Part shown: positions 1-5,341 of the stretch, one piece after another
Layout: the number at the start of each line of letters is the position of its first letter
Position numbering within the stretch: the first letter of the stretch is position 1
The notes under the pieces: generated by a model
Databases searched by the model: none
What the model was told of the DNA's origin: nothing
What the model saw: the letters and a program-made list of their open reading frames with translations, nothing else
DNA from: an uncultured Collinsella sp.
Lineage (GTDB): Bacteria > Actinomycetota > Coriobacteriia > Coriobacteriales > Coriobacteriaceae
NCBI GenBank assembly: GCA_934643435.1
Contig: CAKUCJ010000092.1
Span: 1-5,817, forward strand
Direction of reading: 5' to 3'
Length of the DNA stretch: 5,817 bases
Made by a program: the position numbers and the translations under genes

Positions 1-78
1 ATTCCGCAGGAGATCCTGATGACCGCCGACTATCGGGATGGCGACTCGGGAAGCTTCGACCGCATGCTGAACAATTAA
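1..78 (+). CDS. 3' end of a JetD-like Toprim protein gene (partial, second copy)
   Basis: The first base starts an open frame of 25 codons ending at TAA (76-78). It encodes the C-terminal tail from IPQEILMTAD to SFDRMLNN. Bases 1-77 are identical to 4867-4943, the 3' end of the complete Toprim gene in this window; only the last stop-codon base differs (TAA here, TAG there), and the sequences are unrelated from then on. A terminator hairpin follows three bases after the stop, as expected for a real gene end. Either a paralogue or tandem copy lies upstream, or the stretch is a k-mer overlap left at a contig end. The reading frame is certain; the existence of a separate second gene is not. Confidence 0.6.
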   Translation: MPQEILMTADYRDGDSGSFDRMLNN

Positions 79-81
79 ATT

Positions 82-110
82 CCGCCGTTCTACCGAACGG
101 CGGTCTTCTT
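82..110 (+). terminator. Intrinsic terminator after the left-edge gene tail
   Basis: CCGCCGTTC (82-90) pairs perfectly with GAACGGCGG (95-103) around a TACC loop, and TCTTCTT follows. The hairpin begins three bases after the TAA stop at 76-78. It is unrelated to the palindrome that follows the complete copy of the same gene at 4944. Confidence 0.8.
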
Positions 111-227
111 GACGCTGCGAGGGGCCCTGGCACGGCAATCTGACGTTCAACTTCGGCGGCGCGACCAAAAGGTCGGCGCCGCCTTGTTTCACGTCACCTT
201 GCCATACCAGGACCCCTCTCGCTGTCA
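110..227. repeat. Long imperfect palindrome between genes
   Basis: This stretch folds on itself over almost its whole length. Reading inward, TGAC (110-113) faces GTCA (224-227); GAGGGG, CCTGG, GGCAA and GACG on the left face CGTC, TTGCC, CCAGG and CCCCTC on the right. The paired blocks are separated by short, mostly equal-sized mismatched bulges. The tip is GGCGGCGC-GACC (155-166), loop AAAA, GGTC-G-GCGCCGCC (171-183), with one unpaired G at 175. The symmetric bulges suggest an old, once better-matched palindrome or a selected RNA hairpin. No coding sequence lies here. It could act as a secondary terminator (TTGTTT follows the tip) or be an extragenic palindromic repeat. Confidence 0.6.
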
Positions 228-240
228 CGCCCAAAACATC

Positions 241-280
241 AAGGCACGTGGCCTTCTTTGCGTGCGGAACTCGCGATAAA
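241..280 (+). repeat. Short terminator-like hairpin with a repeated 33-nt tail, copy 1
   Basis: AAGGC (241-245) pairs with GCCTT (251-255) around ACGTG, followed by CTTT. Bases 248-280 match 5019-5051 at 32 of 33 positions, the only difference being T at 277 against C at 5048. In the downstream copy this tail sits inside a large perfect palindrome. Here the matching left arm is missing, so this is at best half of that element. The pairing is too short for confident terminator function. Confidence 0.55.
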
Positions 281-417
281 GTTCATATGCGCCGCCCGGC
301 TCCCGCGGCCCTCAGGGTCATCTCTCATGCAAAAACTTTTGTTGGGTAAAGTCCGAGGTCAGTGGCGTTTTATACCGAGAAATTCAAAAAAAGTTGAAAA
401 TTCATTACAAATTTGCG
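281..417. other. Gene-free spacer upstream of the cstA promoter
   Basis: No open frame with a plausible ribosome site is visible in either direction. The left part (285-310) is GC-rich. The right part (about 377-416) is strongly AT-rich with A tracts just upstream of the -35 hexamer, a position and composition compatible with an UP element that boosts promoter strength. That role is inferred from composition only. Confidence 0.4.
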
Positions 418-446
418 TTGACTTTAGGTAACTAAAGTTTCATACT
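418..446 (+). promoter_or_regulatory. Putative sigma-70-type promoter of the cstA leader transcript
   Basis: TTGACT (418-423) matches the -35 consensus at 5 of 6 positions. After an ideal 17-base spacer, CATACT (441-446) matches the -10 consensus at 4 of 6. Transcription would start near 452-454, giving a long 5' leader of about 235 bases before cstA that contains the leader peptide and attenuator. AT-rich sequence lies immediately upstream. No other hexamer pair in the region fits as well. Confidence 0.65.
421..438. promoter_or_regulatory. Palindromic operator candidate in the promoter spacer
   Basis: ACTTTAG (421-427) and CTAAAGT (432-438) are perfect 7-bp inverted repeats around GTAA. They lie between the -35 and -10 hexamers and overlap the last three bases of the -35. 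A dimeric repressor bound here would block RNA polymerase directly. The A/T-flanked shape is loosely like sites of metal-dependent DtxR/MntR or MarR-type regulators, but I cannot name the regulator. Confidence 0.45.
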
Positions 447-517
447 CCTTTTCATCCACTGGGGGATGTGAACACGCACGGATCGTTCGCATCATGATTG
501 AAGAGGATTTCTTAGAC

Positions 518-562
518 ATGTTCACGCATCAGCTAAACATTATCAGCGTAGTAATTATCTGA
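518..562 (+). CDS. Leader peptide of the cstA attenuator (Ile/Val-rich)
   Basis: This 14-codon frame reads MFTHQLNIISVVII and stops at TGA (560-562). A ribosome site GAAGAGGA (500-507) lies 10 bases before the ATG. Seven of the 14 residues are branched-chain amino acids, and the last seven codons are Ile-Ile-Ser-Val-Val-Ile-Ile (ATT ATC AGC GTA GTA ATT ATC). Scanning cstA by eye I find no in-frame GTA or CTA codon, so the leader's two GTA codons and one CTA codon stand out as rare here. The stop falls at the base of the next RNA hairpin and the intrinsic terminator begins about 50 bases later. This is the architecture of translation-coupled attenuation, as in amino-acid biosynthesis leaders. 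An in-frame upstream ATG at 494 would extend the peptide to 22 residues but has no good ribosome site. Confidence 0.65.
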   Translation: MFTHQLNIISVVII

Positions 563-652
563 TGCGGGTTAGCACATACAGCTAGCCCGTACGATAACGG
601 GCGGCTGATGAAGATGAGGGCCGTCGAGCGCAACCGACGGCCCTCATTTTTT
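525..652 (+). promoter_or_regulatory. Transcription attenuator with competing hairpins in the cstA leader RNA
   Basis: Several pairings overlap and therefore exclude one another. CGCATCAG (525-532) can pair with CTGATGCG (559-566), placing the leader's Ile/Val codons in the loop. The segment 563-573 can instead pair with 581-591 (11 bp including two G-U). GCCCGT (585-590) can pair with ACGGGC (597-602). GCTGATG (604-610) can pair back to CATCAGC (527-533). The 13-bp terminator 614-647 follows. A ribosome stalled on codons 548-559 would cover the 559-566 and 563-573 strands and shift the balance among these folds. What is seen is the set of complementary segments; the regulatory mechanism and its Ile/Val sensing are inferred. 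Confidence 0.55.
614..652 (+). terminator. Intrinsic terminator in the cstA leader
   Basis: ATGAGGGCCGTCG (614-626) and CGACGGCCCTCAT (635-647) form a perfect 13-bp stem with an 8-base loop, and the U tract runs 647-652. It lies between the promoter and the cstA start codon, 35 bases before the ATG. Transcripts must read through it to express cstA, which makes it a regulatory rather than an end-of-gene terminator. Confidence 0.85.
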
Positions 653-687
653 ATGTCTGAGTAGTTCTTTTTAGAGGAGGAAATGTA

Positions 688-2577
688 ATGAACGGAGTTT
701 TGCTCATGGTTGTGGCTGCGGCGGTGCTCGCCTGCGGCTATCTGGGCTACGGCCGCTGGTTGGCCAACAAGTGGGGCGTTGACAAAGAGGCCCTCACGCC
801 TGCCAAGCGCATGAAGGACGGTAAGAGCTTTTCGCCCGTCTCCGCCTTCACCGCGTTCTCGCACCAGTTCAGCTCGATCTGCGGTGCCGGCCCCGTCACG
901 GGTACGATCGTCGCCATGGCCTTTGGCTGGCTGCCCGTCGTGCTCTGGGTCCTCGTCGGCGGCATCTTCTTTGGCGCCGTCCACGACTTTGGTGCCCTGT
1001 ACGCTTCGATGAAGAACAACGGCAAGTCGCTCGCTCAGCTCATCGAGAAGTACATCGGCAAGACCGGCCGTCGCCTGTTCCTGCTGTTCTGCTGGCTGTT
1101 CTGCATCATCGTCATCGCCGCCTTCACCGACATGGTCTGCAAGACGTTCATGTTCACCCCGGCCGTTGATGCCTCTGGCGCTGCTACCGGTGCCGTCGAC
1201 TTCACCAAGTCCTATGCCGCCGGCTGCGCTGGTACCATCTCCATCCTGTTCACCTTCGTCGCTATCGCCTTTGGTTGGGCCCAGAAGAAGTTCAACCTCA
1301 CCGGCGCTGCCGAGTTCGTCACTGGCGTGGTCCTCATGGTTCTCATGTTCGCCGTCGGTATGCAGTTCCCGGTCTACCTGGACAAATTCCAGTGGTTCGC
1401 CGTCGTTATGGTCTACCTGGTCTTCGCTGGCGCTATGCCCATCCAGATGCTCAAGACCCCGCGTGACTACCTCACCTCGATCATGATGATCGTCATGATC
1501 GCCTGCGCTGTCCTCGGCATCGTCGTCCTCGGTGTTAACGGCCAGGCCACGATGACCGCTCCGGTCTTCACCGGCTTCTCTGGTGCCTCCGGCATGATGT
1601 TCCCGGTCCTGTTTGTCTCCGTTGCCTGCGGTGCCCTCTCCGGTTTCCACAGCCTCGTTTCTTCCGGTACCTCCTCTAAGCAGGTCGAGAAGGAGCAGGA
1701 CGCCGTCAAGGTCGGATACGGCGCCATGGTCGTCGAGTCCTTCGTCGGTATCCTTGCCATCATCGTCGCCGGCATCATGTTCTCCGACATGAACACCGCC
1801 GGTACCGGTGCCCTCAACGCCGGTGTCGCTTCCACCCCGTTCCAGATCTTCGCCGCTGGCATCTCCCGCGGTATGCAGGCTTTCGGCGTTGACGGCACGC
1901 TCGCTACCGTCTTCATGACCATGAACGTTTCCGCTCTGGCCCTGACCTCGCTCGACGCCGTTGCCCGTATCGCCCGCACCTCGTTCTCTGAGTTCTTTGC
2001 CCAGACCAACGACGCACTGGCCATCGAGTCCAAGGCCGGCTACATGAAGGTCCTCGGCAACCCCTGGTTCGCCACGGTCGTCACCCTGCTTCCCGGTCTC
2101 GCCCTCGCCTTTGGCGGTTATGCCAACATCTGGCCGCTCTTTGGTGCTTCCAACCAGCTGCTCGGCGGTATGACCATGATTACCCTCGCCGTGTTCTGCA
2201 AGTGCACCGGCCGCAAGGGTTGGATGCTCTACGTGCCCGTCGCCTTCCTGCTCTGCTGCACCTTCACCTCGCTGGTCCAGAGCGCCATGGGCTGCATGAC
2301 CGCTGTCCAGGCCTACGGCTTCTTCGGCACTATCCCGGCTACCGCCACCGCGGCCGCCGTCTCCGTTGCCGCCACCAAGGGCCTGCAGCTCGTCTTCGCC
2401 GTCCTGCTGATGGTCCTGGGCCTCATCGTTGCCGTCAACTGCCTCAAGGAGTTCTTCGGCAAGGAGGCCGGCTCCATGCCCGACGAGGAGCCCGAGTGGT
2501 CCGAGATGGGCAAGGCCGAGTATGGTCGCGCCGCTGCCGCCGAGGCTCCTGCCGACGCCGAGGCCGCCAAGGCCTAG
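688..2577 (+). CDS. cstA: CstA-family carbon starvation transporter
   Basis: This encodes a 629-residue polytopic inner-membrane transporter of the CstA/BtsT family, whose characterised members take up peptides or pyruvate. Family hallmarks are visible: FSHQFSSICGAGPVTGT (57-73), the GAVHDF stretch (96-101), the loop SSGTSSKQ (325-332) and ASNQLLGGMTM (487-497). Hydrophobic segments recur from residue 4 to about 585, followed by an acidic, Ala-rich cytosolic tail. E. coli CstA is about 700 residues; this one lacks its extra N-terminal segment and begins at the conserved YLGYGRWLA helix. The start is fixed by AGGAGG (675-680), seven bases before ATG 688. Codon choice is extremely biased (GTC, ATC, GCC, CTC, almost no A-ending codons), suggesting high expression. 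It is preceded by an attenuator and followed by its own terminator, so it is probably monocistronic. The family is certain; peptide versus pyruvate as substrate cannot be decided. Confidence 0.95.
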   Translation: MNGVLLMVVAAAVLACGYLGYGRWLANKWGVDKEALTPAKRMKDGKSFSPVSAFTAFSHQFSSICGAGPVTGTIVAMAFGWLPVVLWVLVGGIFFGAVHDFGALYASMKNNGKSLAQLIEKYIGKTGRRLFLLFCWLFCIIVIAAFTDMVCKTFMFTPAVDASGAATGAVDFTKSYAAGCAGTISILFTFVAIAFGWAQKKFNLTGAAEFVTGVVLMVLMFAVGMQFPVYLDKFQWFAVVMVYLVFAGAMPIQMLKTPRDYLTSIMMIVMIACAVLGIVVLGVNGQATMTAPVFTGFSGASGMMFPVLFVSVACGALSGFHSLVSSGTSSKQVEKEQDAVKVGYGAMVVESFVGILAIIVAGIMFSDMNTAGTGALNAGVASTPFQIFAAGISRGMQAFGVDGTLATVFMTMNVSALALTSLDAVARIARTSFSEFFAQTNDALAIESKAGYMKVLGNPWFATVVTLLPGLALAFGGYANIWPLFGASNQLLGGMTMITLAVFCKCTGRKGWMLYVPVAFLLCCTFTSLVQSAMGCMTAVQAYGFFGTIPATATAAAVSVAATKGLQLVFAVLLMVLGLIVAVNCLKEFFGKEAGSMPDEEPEWSEMGKAEYGRAAAAEAPADAEAAKA

Positions 2578-2616
2578 TCGATCGGACGGATAGGATCCTC
2601 CATCTATATGACTCGG

Positions 2617-2654
2617 AAAGACCGGGTCCGCAGAACGCGGGCCCGGTCTTTTTT
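2617..2654 (+). terminator. Intrinsic terminator of cstA
   Basis: AAAGACCGGGTCCGC (2617-2631) pairs with GCGGGCCCGGTCTTT (2637-2651) over 15 bp with one G-U pair and an AGAAC loop; the T tract covers 2649-2654. It lies 39 bases after the cstA stop and isolates cstA from the next gene. Confidence 0.92.
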
Positions 2655-2696
2655 CTTGTAAAGACGGGCGATGCTGAGGGCGTTCTCGCAGATGTT

Positions 2697-2726
2697 TTGC
2701 GTGGATAGGCGCGTGCGTTGTACCAT
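2697..2726 (+). promoter_or_regulatory. Weak candidate promoter for the Toprim gene
   Basis: TTGCGT (2697-2702) and TACCAT (2721-2726), separated by 18 bases, give 3 of 6 and 4 of 6 consensus matches. A promoter is needed somewhere between the cstA terminator and the gene at 2761, and this is the best pair I can find. It is not a strong match. Confidence 0.3.
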
Positions 2727-2748
2727 GTAGACGTATATGTGTGCATAT

Positions 2749-2756
2749 GAAAGGGG
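2749..2756 (+). promoter_or_regulatory. Ribosome binding site that selects the GTG start at 2761
   Basis: GAAAGGGG lies four bases before GTG 2761. The in-frame ATG at 2737 has no purine-rich site upstream, so the GTG start is preferred. Confidence 0.6.
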
Positions 2757-2760
2757 CCCC

Positions 2761-4944
2761 GTGGCCAAGACGGTATATTCCGATAACCAAAACAATGTCG
2801 ATGCTTTGGCTGAGCGTCTGAGCAGCCAGACGTCGCTTTCTGCTGAGCGGGCCAAGCTGGTTGCCTACGACCTGCTCTGCCGCAAAGCGCTCAAGATTAA
2901 GTCGAGCGCGCTGGCGCAGATTTTCCGCTCCGTCGATAAGGAATGTGACACCAAGGCGATGCGCGATGAGCTCATCGCGGCGAAGATCGTGACCAAGATC
3001 GAGGGCAGCGGCATTAACGGCCGCCCGGCGTTCTATACCATCAATGCCGAGGTTCACGACGCTCAGGAGCAGCTTGCCGAGGTCACTGAAGAGGCTCCCG
3101 TCGATGATTCCGTTGAGATGTCTGCTGCGGAAGTAGCTGCCCCGCGTGAGCATGTCGATACTGACGAGCTGCTCGATGAGCATGTCGTGCGTGCCTTCAC
3201 CGCCAAGGCGGGTCGAGGCGGCTTTGGCGGAGGCGGTAAGCGCGATGCGCAGCGTCGTGCCCAGCAGGAGCGTTTCCGTCGCGCCGTGGCTCAAAAGGAT
3301 GCGGCGGATGCTGAGGTTGTCGAGAATGAGCCTGCTACCGAGCCGCAGGAGTCTGTGAAAGAGCAGAAGCCCGCAGAGCCTCAGGAGCCCAAGCGTCGCC
3401 GCGGTGCCCACTTTAAGGCCGAGCAGCAGGAAGTCGTGCACGAGGCCGAAGAGGCTGCCGAGGTCCCGGGCGATTCCAGGGAGCCGGCCAAGAAGGCTCC
3501 GGGCTCCTGTCGTCCCGGACGCGGTTTTGCGGGACGTGCGTATCCCGTAAAGCGTCAGGAGAATGCCGACCAGGCTCCTGCGGCGCAAGCGGAAGTGTCT
3601 GAGAAGCCTGCTGAGCCGGAAGTTCGTGAGCGGAAGCCTGTTGAGCCGCAGGCTGCGTCCGATGTGGAGACTCAGGGCCAGCGACCTGCGGGTGAGCAGG
3701 CAGGGGAGAGCGCCTCGAGCAAGCCTCGCCGTCGTCGTCATCGCGGTGGTCGTGGCTCAAATGCTCAGACTGCTGCTGAACAAGTGACGCCGCGCGACAA
3801 AGATGTAAAGGTGGGTGCTCCGGTGGAGCAGCCCAAGCGCCCGTCGGCGAAGGAAGACAAGCCCGGGCGTTCGCAGGAGCAGGCGTCTGCGCCGAAACGC
3901 GAGCGCAATGCCCAAGGCGATTCCAAGCGCAAGTCTCAGAAGAAGCCCGAGCCTGCCGCAGCAGATACGGCTGCCCAGCAGTCTGAGTCGACCGGCCATG
4001 GCGAGGTCTCGGCGTTTGCCCTGGCCCGCGTTTTGGGCAGGCAGCTGCTCAAGGTCGTTCCCACGCCCACGGCGCTCTCCAAGATTAAGGAGCAGCAGAC
4101 TCAAATCGTTAAGGTCGAGGGCAAGGACGGCAAAAAGGCTCCGCAGCGCACTCAGCATAACGAGATGTCCAATCGCAAGATTGCCGAGGAGATCGCAATC
4201 ATCCAGGCTTGGATTGAGCAGAATCGCGGAGCCGACACGCCGGTTGCATCGCGTCGCCAGCGCGCCTATCAGATCTTCAATGACGAGAAGGCCTTTGACG
4301 GCAAGCATGGTGAGCGTTTGATTAGGCGTATGACCGAAAAGGGCATCAGTATGCAGGCGATCAAGGTCGCCCCCAACCGCCCCGTGCACTTTACGGGCTT
4401 CTTTACGCTGGGTGCCGACAAGCCGTTCATTATGGTCGAGAACCTGGATACCTACGACGAGATCGTCAAGCTTCTGCGTGGCCGCAAGCATGCCAAGCTC
4501 TTTGGCACCAAGGTCGGCGGCGTCATCTTTGGTGGCGGCTGCAAGGCGAGCGTCTCACACGCACTGGATGATTATCTGGCCGAGATCGGCTATCGCTTTA
4601 ACTACGTCTATTACGTGGGCGACATCGATCGAGAGGGCGCGCGCATCGTCGAGCAGGCCCGCAACGCCAACGTCGTTGAGATTCGCCTGCATGCCGGCAT
4701 GTATCGTGCCATGCTTGCCGAGCACAAGCGCCGCGTGAAGGCCGGTGGCGAGTGCGAGCCCGCGGCTGCCAACCAGGGCGTGCCGCAGAACCTGGCGGCG
4801 ACGATCAAAGATCTGCCCATGGTTACGCGCGTGCAGTTCCGCAACGTGTTGCGCGAGGGCGGGCGTATTCCGCAGGAGATCCTGATGACCGCCGACTATC
4901 GGGATGGCGACTCGGGAAGCTTCGACCGCATGCTGAACAATTAG
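2761..4944 (+). CDS. Winged-helix, disordered-linker, JetD-like Toprim protein
   Basis: The product has 727 residues from GTG 2761 (735 if it starts at ATG 2737). Residues ~21-98 are helices followed by a strand pair ending RPAFYTINAEV, which looks like a winged helix. Residues ~100-415 are low-complexity and charged, with acidic Pro/Glu stretches alternating with basic patches (RGGFGGGGKR 152-161, KRRRGAHF 211-218, RPGRGFAGRAYP 251-262, KPRRRRHRGGRG 321-332). Residues ~417-537 are a helical, probably folded region. Residues ~552-657 resemble the Toprim domain of Wadjet JetD (DUF2220, topoisomerase VI A type): catalytic-type Glu in ENLDTYDE (E560), VIFGGG (588-593) and the DxD motif in YVGDIDREG (D621, D623). 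These are the residues expected to bind Mg2+ for DNA cleavage. JetABC partners are not seen within the window. A nucleic-acid-cleaving or binding role is inferred; the biological job is unknown. Another Toprim family is the main alternative. Confidence 0.75.
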   Translation: MAKTVYSDNQNNVDALAERLSSQTSLSAERAKLVAYDLLCRKALKIKSSALAQIFRSVDKECDTKAMRDELIAAKIVTKIEGSGINGRPAFYTINAEVHDAQEQLAEVTEEAPVDDSVEMSAAEVAAPREHVDTDELLDEHVVRAFTAKAGRGGFGGGGKRDAQRRAQQERFRRAVAQKDAADAEVVENEPATEPQESVKEQKPAEPQEPKRRRGAHFKAEQQEVVHEAEEAAEVPGDSREPAKKAPGSCRPGRGFAGRAYPVKRQENADQAPAAQAEVSEKPAEPEVRERKPVEPQAASDVETQGQRPAGEQAGESASSKPRRRRHRGGRGSNAQTAAEQVTPRDKDVKVGAPVEQPKRPSAKEDKPGRSQEQASAPKRERNAQGDSKRKSQKKPEPAAADTAAQQSESTGHGEVSAFALARVLGRQLLKVVPTPTALSKIKEQQTQIVKVEGKDGKKAPQRTQHNEMSNRKIAEEIAIIQAWIEQNRGADTPVASRRQRAYQIFNDEKAFDGKHGERLIRRMTEKGISMQAIKVAPNRPVHFTGFFTLGADKPFIMVENLDTYDEIVKLLRGRKHAKLFGTKVGGVIFGGGCKASVSHALDDYLAEIGYRFNYVYYVGDIDREGARIVEQARNANVVEIRLHAGMYRAMLAEHKRRVKAGGECEPAAANQGVPQNLAATIKDLPMVTRVQFRNVLREGGRIPQEILMTADYRDGDSGSFDRMLNN

Positions 4945-4947
4945 GGA

Positions 4948-5080
4948 CGTGTGGCCCCGACGGGCCGGGCATTAAGTTTGCTGCTCTACAGTCCTGCGCA
5001 AGACGAAGGCCACATTAAGTGGCCTTCTTTGCGTGCGGAACTCGCGACAAACTTAATGCCCGGCCCGTCGGGGCCACACG
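4948..5080. repeat. Large palindrome with 33-bp perfect arms after the Toprim gene
   Basis: Bases 4948-4980 are the exact reverse complement of 5048-5080, with no mismatch over 33 bp and a 67-base centre. The arms contain CATTAAGTTTG/CAAACTTAATG and the GC-rich CCCCGACGGGCC/GGCCCGTCGGGG. Inside, TCC-TGCGCAA (4992-5001) can pair with TTGCGTGCGGA (5029-5039) with G-U pairs and one bulge, and the terminator hairpin 5005-5027 forms the tip, so nearly the whole element folds as one rod. It starts four bases after the stop codon. It may be an elaborate terminator, an extragenic palindromic repeat, or an invertible segment. Bases 5019-5051 also occur at 248-280. Confidence 0.85.
5005..5030 (+). terminator. 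Intrinsic terminator at the tip of the large palindrome
   Basis: GAAGGCCAC (5005-5013) pairs perfectly with GTGGCCTTC (5019-5027) around ATTAA, followed by TTT. The T tract is short, but position (61 bases after the stop) and stem strength support termination of the Toprim gene. Confidence 0.7.
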
Positions 5081-5136
5081 GCACTTTGTTGATGGCGGCT
5101 CACTTTTCGGAACTGGGCTGATAATTTTTAGATGTA

Positions 5137-5177
5137 AGGCGCTCTTGGCCCTAATGGGCTTGGGGCGCCTGTCTTTT
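5137..5177 (+). terminator. Second terminator-like hairpin downstream of the Toprim gene
   Basis: AGGCGC (5137-5142) pairs with GCGCCT (5165-5170); inside, GCCC (5148-5151) pairs with GGGC (5156-5159) around TAAT, with G-U pairs in between. TCTTTT follows at 5172-5177. No gene ends immediately before it, so it may be a backup terminator or part of the repeat-rich tail. Confidence 0.5.
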
Positions 5178-5180
5178 GGA

Positions 5181-5213
5181 GGTAGATTTTTGGGACATGC
5201 CTGAAAATCTACC
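5181..5213 (+). repeat. 33-bp palindromic repeat, left copy
   Basis: GGTAGATTTT (5181-5190) and AAAATCTACC (5204-5213) are perfect 10-bp inverted repeats around a 13-base loop containing GGGACATGCC. The same 33 bases recur in inverted orientation at 5689-5721 with 30 of 33 identical. The pair resembles two divergent REP-type units or the terminal repeats of a small non-autonomous mobile element. Confidence 0.8.
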
Positions 5214-5215
5214 TT

Positions 5216-5242
5216 CAACTTCTCGTGCAGGACGAGAAGTTG
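5216..5242. repeat. Perfect 11-bp hairpin
   Basis: CAACTTCTCGT (5216-5226) pairs with ACGAGAAGTTG (5232-5242) around GCAGG. It begins two bases after the 33-bp repeat at 5181-5213. There is no clean T tract, so a terminator role is doubtful. Confidence 0.6.
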
Positions 5243-5313
5243 TGTTGTCTGGCTGATTCGAATTCCTCTGCTTGCTCAAAGAGGCCCAGATTGGAACGAG
5301 ACATGGCGTTATT

Positions 5314-5341
5314 GAGGTCATTTCTGCATGGAAATGACCTC
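5314..5341. repeat. Perfect 11-bp hairpin
   Basis: GAGGTCATTTC (5314-5324) pairs with GAAATGACCTC (5331-5341) around TGCATG. It stands alone, with no T tract and no gene on either side. Confidence 0.6.

Noticed and set aside
494..562. Longer 22-residue leader peptide from ATG 494
   Set aside because: It is in frame but lacks a purine-rich ribosome site; the ATG at 518 has GAAGAGGA upstream. It remains possible.
1166..2033. Other frames inside cstA on both strands
   Set aside because: They lie wholly within the cstA reading frame and are low-complexity shadows of its biased codons.
2737..2760. ATG at 2737 as the start of the Toprim protein
   Set aside because: No ribosome binding site precedes it, whereas GAAAGGGG sits four bases before the in-frame GTG at 2761. 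The eight extra residues show no conserved feature.
529..3741. A 1070-codon open frame on the minus strand across cstA and the next gene
   Set aside because: It is antisense to two well-supported genes and crosses the leader, two terminators and the cstA-Toprim spacer. Its Gly/Asp/Glu/His-rich middle is what the complement of strongly biased GCC/ATC/GTC codons gives. No domain or ribosome site was recognisable.
3757..4491. Minus-strand 244-codon frame opposite the Toprim gene
   Set aside because: It is antisense to conserved domain sequence, including the Toprim glutamate, and has no features of its own.
2761..4944. Complete Wadjet plasmid-defence locus
   Set aside because: Only a JetD-like C-terminal domain is present; no SMC-like JetC, kleisin JetA or JetB frame exists in the window, and the N-terminal half is unlike JetD.
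5015..5218. Short overlapping frames on both strands across the large palindrome (also 5019-5204 on +)
   Set aside because: They exist because the DNA is a palindrome without stops and encode only repeat sequence; there is no ribosome site and no recognisable protein.
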